A stretch of 5,556 nucleotides of DNA from Acidobacteriota bacterium (GTDB taxonomy: Bacteria > Acidobacteriota > Blastocatellia > RBC074), in the NCBI GenBank assembly GCA_013140935.1, contig JABFSD010000472.1:1-5556 (forward strand), read 5' to 3'. Positions 1 to 5,556 of this stretch are shown here, in pieces. A model generated the notes under the pieces. The model worked only from the letters and a program-made list of their open reading frames with translations, ran no database searches and had not been told where the DNA came from. Position numbers and translations under genes: made by a program. Numbering within the stretch: the stretch's first letter is position 1; each line of letters starts with the position of its first letter.

Positions 1-2
1 CC

Positions 3-587
3 ATTGTCGAATCGTTGCAACGCATCGGGCAGCATCGCGCGGCTTACGAAATCTGGCGCAAGGTACAGGCTGAACCGGTGGCAGATGCCAACTCATTCTT
101 AAGCAATGGCGGATTTGAGCAAGCCATTGATCTCGGCAGCAACATTCCCTTTTTGACGTGGCAGGTTTTTTCGCCCGCAGACGTGACGGTCGGACTTGAT
201 CCGCAGGTTTTCTCAGCCGGCAGTTTGAGTTTGCGGTTGCGCTTCGACACCAAAGAAAACATTGCGCTTATCCTCGCGGCGCAAACCGTCACGGTGCAGC
301 CGCGCACCGCTTATCGGTTGCGCTGTATGGTGAAGACGGAAGCGTTGCAAAGTTTGAGTACTCCGTTCATCGCCATTCAGGATGCGGCGGACGATAAACG
401 CTTGAGCGTGGCCTCGCCTTCCATCAGCACCGGCACGGCGGAATGGACGGAATATAAAACCGATTTCGTGACGCCTGCCGCGACCGAAGCCGTGACCGTG
501 CGCCTGATGCGCATGCCTTGCAACGAACCGCCCTGTCCTCTCACCGGACGCGCGTGGTTCGACGACTTTCAACTCACACAAAAGTGA
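3..587 (+). CDS. TPR-tail protein with C-terminal carbohydrate-binding-like domain (5' end missing)
   Basis: The reading frame is open from the window's left edge, so this is the C-terminal 194 residues of a longer protein; the TTG at 15 is only an internal codon. The first ~22 residues (ESLQRIGQHRAAYEIWRKVQ) look like the last helical hairpin of a tetratricopeptide repeat. From about residue 31 the chain changes to a beta-rich domain. It opens with LSNGGFE, has a central SLRLRFD strand and a V.PRTAYRLRCMVKTE segment, and ends in GRAWFDDFQL. This pattern is typical of galactose-binding-like jelly-roll domains (CBM4/9-like). Two cysteines near the end (MPCNEPPC) could form a disulfide, which would fit an extracytoplasmic location. 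The stop lies in the first copy of a heptamer array, 24 bases before the O-antigen ligase-like gene, so the two are probably co-transcribed. Glycan binding is inferred from the fold pattern only; a protein-interaction role is possible. Confidence 0.72.
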   Translation: MVESLQRIGQHRAAYEIWRKVQAEPVADANSFLSNGGFEQAIDLGSNIPFLTWQVFSPADVTVGLDPQVFSAGSLSLRLRFDTKENIALILAAQTVTVQPRTAYRLRCMVKTEALQSLSTPFIAIQDAADDKRLSVASPSISTGTAEWTEYKTDFVTPAATEAVTVRLMRMPCNEPPCPLTGRAWFDDFQLTQK

Positions 588-621
588 AAAGTGAAAAGTG
601 AAAAGTGAAAAGTGAAAAGTG
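580..621 (+). repeat. Heptamer tandem array, 6 x AAAAGTG
   Basis: Six perfect head-to-tail copies of AAAAGTG run from 580 to 621, followed by a partial AAA. The array covers the whole junction between the two flanking genes. The stop TGA of the upstream gene (585-587) straddles copies 1 and 2, and the GTG start of the downstream gene (612-614) is the end of copy 5. Seven is not a multiple of three, so every 21 bases each reading frame meets one TGA followed one codon later by one GTG (TGA-AAA-GTG). It resembles the heptanucleotide STRR repeats described in cyanobacteria in period and placement, not in sequence. Confidence 0.97.
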
Positions 622-1910
622 AAACACATTCAATTGAAGACCTCACGCACAGCACTTGGGGCAAAGTCATTTACTGGCTGTTGCTCGGCTTGTTGATCTT
701 AACGCCCCTGCCTTACGGCACCGTTGAGACATGGTCAATTACCTTATGGCAACTTTACCTGCTGGTGTTGGCGGTGCTGTGGGGATTGGCTGCACTCACG
801 AGCGGTGCCTTGACGCTGCCGGCGACACCGCTCGTATGGCCGCTGCTGGCGTGGCTGGTGTGGACGTTCATACAAGCGGCGACGATCAGTATAGATAAGT
901 TCGCCACGCGGTATGCGGCTTACAAGCTGCTGACCTATCTGATTTTTTTCAGCCTCTTTGCGACTTACGTTTCGAGCGATACGCGGCGACGCACCGCCGT
1001 CAAAATCATCCTTATCGTATGCACCGTCATCGCGCTCGTAGGCATCGGGCAAAAATATGCGGGCGCGTTGTTTTGGCAACGCGGTACGTTTGGCCCTTTC
1101 GTGAACCGCAACCATTTCGCTGGTTTCTTAGTGATGGGCGTCGGTCTCGCGGGCGGCATGCTCATCGAACGCAGCGCGAAAAACGAAACGCTCGCGTTGT
1201 ATGCGGCGGCGGCATTGGTCTTGATCGCGGGCATCGGGTTATCAGCTTCGCGCGGCGGCGTGATTGCGCTGGCTGCGGCGTTGGTGTTTCTGTTCGTCGT
1301 CGCACGGGTAGGAGGCGTGCGTGAAAAGGCTTCAGGGCAAGCGGTCGCGTTAAGAACCGTGGGCGTTGTGTTATTGAGTTTGGTTGCGATGGTCGGTGCC
1401 GTTTGGTTGGTAGGTTCAGAAGGCTTGCGTGACAACTTCGCACAAATCAGCGAAGACGCGAAGAGCAAACCTCAAAGCGAATTGGCCGCGTTGAATCCGT
1501 ATGACCTCTTCAGTCGCCGCGATATTTGGCAGGCGAGTTGGCAACTCATTCAACAGCATCCGCTCACGGGCGTAGGTCTGGGCGCGTTCCCTTTCGCTTA
1601 TACGCAATTCGATCCCAGTTCCGGCACCCAGCGCGTCGAGCAAACACACAACGATTACTTACAAATTTTGACGGATAGCGGCGCGGTCGGCGGCCTCTTG
1701 GCGATGGCATTTCTGGCGCTGTTATTCGTCAGCAGTTTCAAGTCGGCGCAAACGCGCGACCGGCATCATCGGGCGATTACGCTGGGCGCGCTGACGGGCT
1801 GTTTCGCCATCGTGGTTCACAGCTTCGTTGATTTCAATTTGCAGGTTACGTCAAACGCACAACTGTTTCTGGCGTTGTGTGCGTTGGCTACGACGCCACG
1901 CAAAGCGTGA
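612..1910 (+). CDS. O-antigen ligase/polymerase family membrane protein (Wzy_C/WaaL-like)
   Basis: This is a 432-residue polytopic inner-membrane protein. About twelve hydrophobic segments can be seen (near 19-36, 44-66, 73-92, 105-121, 130-147, 167-185, 195-211, 215-232, 248-268, 356-376, 388-405 and 412-427). A large, probably periplasmic loop lies at 269-355. Family signatures include GPFVNRNHFAG (161-171), SASRGG (211-216) with the conserved Arg214, RRDIWQ...HPLTGVGLGAF (302-326), QTHNDYLQ (344-351) with His346, and HSFVDFNLQ (403-411). Members polymerise or transfer undecaprenyl-linked glycans in the periplasm; ligase and polymerase cannot be told apart here. The start is the GTG inside the heptamer array. 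An in-frame TGA lies two codons upstream, and no ATG precedes the first membrane segment. No clear Shine-Dalgarno sequence precedes it, so translation may depend on coupling to the upstream gene. It converges with the minus-strand gene ending at 1921, only 10 bases away. Confidence 0.9.
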   Translation: MKSETHSIEDLTHSTWGKVIYWLLLGLLILTPLPYGTVETWSITLWQLYLLVLAVLWGLAALTSGALTLPATPLVWPLLAWLVWTFIQAATISIDKFATRYAAYKLLTYLIFFSLFATYVSSDTRRRTAVKIILIVCTVIALVGIGQKYAGALFWQRGTFGPFVNRNHFAGFLVMGVGLAGGMLIERSAKNETLALYAAAALVLIAGIGLSASRGGVIALAAALVFLFVVARVGGVREKASGQAVALRTVGVVLLSLVAMVGAVWLVGSEGLRDNFAQISEDAKSKPQSELAALNPYDLFSRRDIWQASWQLIQQHPLTGVGLGAFPFAYTQFDPSSGTQRVEQTHNDYLQILTDSGAVGGLLAMAFLALLFVSSFKSAQTRDRHHRAITLGALTGCFAIVVHSFVDFNLQVTSNAQLFLALCALATTPRKA

Positions 1911-1920
1911 AGCCTCATTC

Positions 1921-2874
1921 TCACGTTTCTCCCAACGCGCGCTCAAATTCGTCACGCGCCGAGCAAGTGGCTGCCAACGCCAGCAACCGATCCAGCGTAT
2001 CTGAATCCTGAATGCGCGCTATGGCTTCTCGCAAAGTATCAGGCAACTGCCCGAACCGCGCTGTTAAAAAGATCAATAGGCTTTCTGCACGACCTTGCGT
2101 TAAGCCTCGCGCTTCTGCTTTTCGTTCTCGATAGGGTACGAACATAACATCCTCCTTGTGCCGCGCATTGTACTCATCCATAAATTCGTCTTCCAGTTCA
2201 GCGGGCATTTGCATGACCCACTCAAAAAATTTCAACACGCCCTCAAAGCGTGTCGCCTGTGCCTGATCGTTTTGCACCAGCGCCGCCAGTTCTTCGGTGA
2301 GCGCCATCCGCAAGTCGTAACGCTGGCGCATATCGCGTTGCGTAACCTGTGCGCGGCGATGCGCCCGCACAATGAACGAAAAAGGATTCGCGTGCGCGGC
2401 ATATTCCGGCGTATCGAAATCCAGCAACTTGGCGATGGGAAAAGTAAGGGTGACGATGCAACCCCGCGTCTCGCATTCAAATTGGTTCGGACGCCACGAC
2501 GCATTCGCATCGGTCAGCAAAATCAAACTCGCCACTGGACGACGCAGCCGGTCGTAAATGCGGTAGTTGTATTGATAGACGCGCTCCGGCAAATCGTGAA
2601 TGCGTTGGTTCTGCGCTTCGAGATGAATCGCTAATAGGCGGCTCGTGCCGTCAAGCGCGTAGGCTTCGAAGAGTTTGTCTACGACGCCTTTGCGCAACGC
2701 GCCGTGCGGCGTGAGCTTTTGCAGTTCCTTGTCGAGAAAGCGATAGCCGCGCGGCCAGTCAATGCCAGCGCTCGACGCCGGAAAGAAAAAATCGAGAAAT
2801 TCGCGCAGATAAGTTTCAATCGCTTCTTTCCACGCGCCGCCAAAATCGTCGCGCGTTTTTGATTTGCTCGGCAT
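1921..2874 (-). CDS. DUF4351 domain protein, Rpn/PD-(D/E)XK-like putative nuclease
   Basis: This 317-residue soluble protein has no signal peptide or membrane segment. The N-terminal half matches a family common in cyanobacteria and other environmental bacteria, often labelled cytosolic protein, Rpn family or putative transposase. The signature runs GIDWPRGYRFLDKEL (37-51), VVDKLFEAY (64-72), LAIHLEAQ (81-88), YQYNYRIYDRLRRPVASLILLTD (100-122) and FPIAKLLDFD (145-154). Asp66 and Glu86-x-Gln88 fit a variant PD-(D/E)XK nuclease core; this assignment is inferred from spacing. Residues 255-315 (RGLTQGRAESLLIFLTARFGQLPDTLREAI...) are a DUF4351-type helical tail. Length is normal and no frame break is seen. 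The start ATG (2874-2872) has AAAAGGGG ten bases upstream as a plausible ribosome binding site. It follows the serine hydrolase gene after 24 bases, so a shared transcript is likely. The biological role is unknown; no terminal inverted repeats or other transposon hallmarks flank it. Confidence 0.82.
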   Translation of the reverse strand: MPSKSKTRDDFGGAWKEAIETYLREFLDFFFPASSAGIDWPRGYRFLDKELQKLTPHGALRKGVVDKLFEAYALDGTSRLLAIHLEAQNQRIHDLPERVYQYNYRIYDRLRRPVASLILLTDANASWRPNQFECETRGCIVTLTFPIAKLLDFDTPEYAAHANPFSFIVRAHRRAQVTQRDMRQRYDLRMALTEELAALVQNDQAQATRFEGVLKFFEWVMQMPAELEDEFMDEYNARHKEDVMFVPYRERKAEARGLTQGRAESLLIFLTARFGQLPDTLREAIARIQDSDTLDRLLALAATCSARDEFERALGET

Positions 2875-2898
2875 AACGGAGGAACCCCTTTTGAGAAA

Positions 2899-4059
2899 TC
2901 AGCGAATCGCCGCAATCACTCGTTTAACGAACTCGGCCTCATTGCCTGCGTGCCAACGCCACACCACCACTAAATCGTGATCGGGCGAAATCGTCACCGT
3001 ATTGCTGCCCGCGCCCCGCGCCCCGAATACATTTTTCGGCAAGCCTGGATAATTTTTGCCCTGCGTATTGAGCCACCACAAATAGCCGTAATCAGGCCCG
3101 TGCTTACTTGGGGTAATCGCAACTTTCACATAATCCGGCGGCAGAATTTGTTTGCCATTCCACTGACCGCCGCGCAGCCACAGATAACCAAAGCGCGCCA
3201 GGTCCCACGAGTTGATCCACATCCCACCGCCCCAGCGCGTACCGCCGCTCACTGAAGGCATACGCTTCCCTGCCACCTCGACGTAGCTGTTGTGATAAGG
3301 AATCCACTTCCACGTCGTCGAAGCGCCAATCACATCCATCACTTCGGTGCGAAAGACTTCGGGCAGCGGCTGTTGAAAGACTCGCAATAACGACAGCGCA
3401 AAGCGATTGATGCGCACGTCGTTGTATTCATAAAACGTCCCGGGCGCTTGCAACGCGCGCGGCTTGCGCTCGCCTTCGCCGAACGCGAGGCGTCCGACAA
3501 AGTCATCTTTCTTGCCCCACATTTCGCCTTCCCATTCCGATTCCTGCTGCAAATGCGTGCGCCACGTCACCTGCGCGTTATGCGGCGCATCATATCCGCC
3601 ATCCTGAATCAGCTTCTTGACCGGTTCATCCAGATTGGTGAGCTTGCCGTTGCGCACGGCTACGCCCGCGATGGTAGAAAGCATGCTTTTGGCGGCGGAA
3701 TAAGTCGGATCAACAAACGCCGTGTCGCCGAACTCGGCTACGACGTAGCCTTTATAAATCACCAAGCCATTCGTATGTGCTCGTTGCGTAGGCATCGAAC
3801 CCAGGAGCGAACCGAATACGCGCTCTTGATCAGAAAGGTCGAGCGGGCGACGGGTTTCCGTGGCTTGAGCGAATTGAATCGCGCCGGCCAGCGCGGCGGC
3901 ATCCATTCCCAACTCGTTGGGCGCTTTCTTCTCCCACTGGCTCGCCGGTGGGAAGTATTGCCTGGCTTGGGCGTGAAGCATTCCAGACAAGCTCGCCAGC
4001 CAAATCGCGCAAAGGCAAACCCGCAACAACGAAGGTAAGTGACGAAAAAGAATCATCAT
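2899..4059 (-). CDS. Exported serine hydrolase, class C beta-lactamase-like family
   Basis: This 386-residue protein starts with a clear Sec signal peptide: a basic start (FRH), a hydrophobic core near residues 8-28, and likely cleavage after HA30 or QA32. The mature part has the beta-lactamase/transpeptidase-like fold signatures. These are GLVIYKGYVVAEF (98-110), the nucleophile motif S121-A-A-K124 in YSAAKSMLSTIAG, VTWRTHLQQESEWEGEMWG (164-182), PGTFYEYNDVRINRFALSLL (206-225) and GGGMWINSWDLARFGYLWL. Y212-N-D214 takes the place of the class C Y-x-N motif. GARGAGSN (346-353) stands where KTG occurs in true beta-lactamases. Such proteins usually hydrolyse esters, amides or peptides in the periplasm or outside the cell; antibiotic resistance should not be assumed. 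Two ATG codons in tandem (4059 and 4056) are possible starts, with only a weak AGAGA upstream. It is first in an apparent two-gene unit with the DUF4351 gene and divergent from rsgA. Confidence 0.88.
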   Translation of the reverse strand: MMILFRHLPSLLRVCLCAIWLASLSGMLHAQARQYFPPASQWEKKAPNELGMDAAALAGAIQFAQATETRRPLDLSDQERVFGSLLGSMPTQRAHTNGLVIYKGYVVAEFGDTAFVDPTYSAAKSMLSTIAGVAVRNGKLTNLDEPVKKLIQDGGYDAPHNAQVTWRTHLQQESEWEGEMWGKKDDFVGRLAFGEGERKPRALQAPGTFYEYNDVRINRFALSLLRVFQQPLPEVFRTEVMDVIGASTTWKWIPYHNSYVEVAGKRMPSVSGGTRWGGGMWINSWDLARFGYLWLRGGQWNGKQILPPDYVKVAITPSKHGPDYGYLWWLNTQGKNYPGLPKNVFGARGAGSNTVTISPDHDLVVVWRWHAGNEAEFVKRVIAAIR

Positions 4060-4189
4060 ATTTTTTCTCTGACAGCCTTGATTCAGGCTTCACACCAAAC
4101 ATTTTCAAATTCGTTATGGGCCGCGCGAATAGCGACCTCGAAAAGCATCTGCCTGTCGGCACGTTGGCGACGCTACGTTCCCAGTCATC

Positions 4190-4219
4190 TTGCCACGTTG
4201 CGTGCGGCGTGCCTAGAAT
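4190..4219 (+). promoter_or_regulatory. Sigma-70-type promoter, probably for rsgA
   Basis: TTGCCA (4190-4195) matches the -35 consensus in 5 of 6 positions. After an 18-base spacer, TAGAAT (4214-4219) matches the -10 consensus in 5 of 6. Transcription would start near 4226 and run towards rsgA, giving a 5' leader of about 175 bases. It is the best match seen by eye in the divergent region; the start point is inferred. Confidence 0.55.
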
Positions 4220-4280
4220 GCCGCTTCATCTTCGCAAGTTCAGGAAAAGCCTATGATTGCCGCTTAAACAGTGAGTTGCC

Positions 4281-4300
4281 GTTTTCGCCTTTGGCAAAAC
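4281..4300 (+). other. Small hairpin in the rsgA leader
   Basis: GTTTT-C-GCC, a TTT loop, and GGC-AAAAC form an 8-base-pair stem with one bulged C. It lies about 100 bases before the rsgA start and would be part of the mRNA leader if the promoter at 4190-4219 is used. No T-tract follows, so it does not look like an intrinsic terminator. It could be a fortuitous inverted repeat. Confidence 0.4.
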
Positions 4301-4385
4301 TCTACGTCGTGCGCTTTCGCGTCACATACGTGGTGTATTCGCAGCAACTCACCCTCGCGCCGCACTTCCGCAACATCACAACCAT

Positions 4386-4391
4386 GAGAGG
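4386..4391 (+). promoter_or_regulatory. Ribosome binding site of rsgA
   Basis: GAGAGG lies nine bases before the ATG at 4401, a normal Shine-Dalgarno spacing. It supports this ATG as the start, in agreement with the usual N-terminus of this RsgA subfamily. Confidence 0.7.
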
Positions 4392-4400
4392 CAATCTGAC

Positions 4401-5483
4401 ATGAATTACGAAGCACTGATTCCCTTCGGCTGGAATCAACATTTTCAATCACACTTTCAACCTTACGGCGCAGAGGGCTTTGAAGCCGGTCGCGTCGCAC
4501 TCGAATACAATCAGTTTTATCGCGTTTACACAGCGGCGGGTGAAATACTCGCTGAAACCACCGGCAAGCTGCGTTACGAAGCCGCGAGCCGCGCCGAGTT
4601 ACCGGCAGTAGGCGATTGGGTCGCACTCAAAAAACGGGACGATCAGGAACACGCACGCATTCAGGCAATTCTGCCGCGCACGAGTTGTTTTACGCGCAAG
4701 GTCGTAGACCGCAAAACCGAAGAGCAAGTCGTCGGCGCGAACATTGACACGGTGTTGCTGATGACTTCGCTCAATCAGGATTTCAAGCCGCGCCGGTTGG
4801 AGCGTTACATCGCGGTCGCGGTTGAGAGCGGCGCGCGACCGGTGCTGATCTTGAGCAAAGCCGACCTTTGCGACGATTTACCCGACAAGCTCGTGGCGCT
4901 CGCGGCTCTCGCCGAACACGCACCGATTCACGCCGTCAGCGCCAGAGAAGGCCTCGGCCTCGAAGCGCTCGCGCCTTATTTCGTCGCGGGGCAAACCGTA
5001 GCGATTCTCGGTTCATCGGGCGTAGGCAAATCTACGCTCGTCAACCACCTGATGGGTTTTGATCGGCAAAAGGTCAAAGAGATTCGCGTCGGTGACGGTG
5101 AAGGCATGCACGCAACGCGGCACCGCGAATTGATCGTGTTGCCTTCGGGCGGGCTGGTACTCGATACGCCCGGCATGCGCGAGTTACAGCTTTGGCAAAC
5201 CGACGAAGGCATGGATCAAGTCTTCGGCGATGTCGAAGCCCTCATCGCGGCCTGTCGGTTCAGCAATTGCAGCCACAAAACCGAACCCGGGTGCGCCGTG
5301 CGCGTGGCGCTCGCAGACGGTACGCTCGAAGTGGCGCGTTATCACAACTACGTCCGGTTGCAGGGCGAACTTACTCATTTGGCGCAGCGGCAGGAATCGT
5401 TCGCCGCGCTGAAAGAACGCAAACAACGCTGGAAGAAACTCGCTCAGGCGGGCGAAGAACGAGGTCGCTCTAAACGTGGTGAC

Positions 5484-5486
<3 letters not shown>
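4401..5486 (+). CDS. rsgA: Ribosome small subunit-dependent GTPase A
   Basis: RsgA (YjeQ/YloQ) is a circularly permuted GTPase that binds the 30S subunit late in assembly and releases maturation factors. The 361-residue product shows the full domain order. An N-terminal OB-fold (about 27-93) ends with LPAVGDWVAL (67-76). The permuted GTPase domain follows: G4 SKAD (152-155, in place of NKxD), G5 SA (180-181), P-loop GSSGVGKST (204-212), G2 around GEGMHATRHRE with Thr239, and G3 DTPG (255-258). A zinc-binding motif comes last: Cys285, Cys290, His292 and Cys298, with the C-x4-C-x-H-x5-C spacing known from E. coli YjeQ. The tail is basic and helical. The longer N-terminus (LIPFGWNQHFQ) is typical of a widespread RsgA subfamily of about 350 residues. 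All key residues are present, so it should be active. It appears to be transcribed alone, and its TAG stop is the first three bases of a heptamer-repeat region. Confidence 0.96.
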
Positions 5487-5550
<64 letters not shown>

Positions 5551-5556
5551 CCTATG

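Larger units (their letters stand above)
4060..4400. other. Divergent intergenic region with rsgA promoter and leader
   Basis: These 341 bases separate the minus-strand serine hydrolase gene from plus-strand rsgA. The plus strand carries a good promoter near 4190-4219, a small hairpin at 4281-4300 and the rsgA ribosome binding site at 4386-4391. Several open frames cross it, including one from 4039 to 4404 that overlaps the rsgA ATG as ATGA. Their products have no recognisable domain and an unnatural-looking composition, so I call no gene here. For the minus-strand gene I find no convincing promoter; the best match is TTGAAA (4108-4103), 17 bases, then TGAATC (4085-4080), which has a poor -10. 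Confidence 0.7.

Noticed and set aside
213..629. Minus-strand 138-codon frame starting in the heptamer array
   Set aside because: It is antisense to the clearly domain-bearing plus-strand frame; its FTFHFSLF start is only the translated repeat.
1906..1925. CGTGA...TCACG inverted repeat at the convergent junction as a shared terminator
   Set aside because: Only five base pairs around a 10-base loop, overlapping both stop codons, with no U-tract; too weak to call.
2875..2898. CCTCC between the AAAAGGGG and ATG of the DUF4351 gene as an anti-Shine-Dalgarno sequestering element
   Set aside because: The GGGG and CCTCC are only two bases apart, too close to pair in a hairpin. The GGAGG seen on the plus strand precedes no plus-strand gene.
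3011..3024. Two copies of the heptamer GCGCCCC, a possible third heptamer array
   Set aside because: It lies inside the serine hydrolase gene, encodes the Gly-Ala-Arg-Gly-Ala-Gly motif, and has only two copies, so coding constraint explains it.
4039..4404. Plus-strand open frame of 121 codons overlapping the rsgA start as ATGA
   Set aside because: The overlap looks like translational coupling. However, the product has no domain or natural-looking composition, its start lies antisense inside the serine hydrolase signal peptide, and rsgA has its own promoter and ribosome binding site.

Overview
The window reads as ordinary chromosomal bacterial DNA of moderately high GC. It holds four complete genes and the 3' end of a fifth. 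No rRNA, tRNA, CRISPR array or recognisable insertion sequence was seen. The gene families fit an environmental Gram-negative, and the style of the proteins (a Wzy_C protein ending near HSFVDFNLQ, a TPR tail joined to an NGGFE-type domain, a YND-type serine hydrolase, a DUF4351 protein) resembles Acidobacteriota such as Blastocatellia. That assignment is an inference from protein style, not a database result.

Layout. Positions 3-587 (+) are the 3' end of a gene ending in a TPR-like helix and a beta-rich, probably carbohydrate-binding domain. At 580-621 lies a six-copy tandem array of the heptamer AAAAGTG. It supplies both the stop codon of that gene and the GTG start of the next, a 432-residue O-antigen ligase/polymerase-like membrane protein (612-1910, +). 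These two genes probably form the end of a surface-polysaccharide operon. Ten bases further on, a minus-strand pair converges on them: an exported class-C-type serine hydrolase (4059-2899) followed after 24 bases by a DUF4351/Rpn-like putative nuclease (2874-1921). A 341-base intergenic region (4060-4400) separates this pair from the divergent rsgA (4401-5486, +). It holds a good sigma-70-type promoter, a long rsgA leader and a small hairpin. The window ends in a second heptamer system: three TAGTGGC-type units followed by five GCCACTA units in opposite orientation. Together they make a strong stem-loop that begins on the rsgA stop codon.

How the genes work together. The first two genes plausibly act together in cell-envelope glycan assembly. 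The serine hydrolase is an exported enzyme of unknown substrate, the DUF4351 protein is a putative nuclease of unknown role, and RsgA is a housekeeping 30S ribosome-assembly GTPase. I see no convincing new multi-gene system. The most unusual signals are the two heptamer arrays, different in sequence but equal in period, that both begin at the 3' end of a gene and contribute its stop codon.
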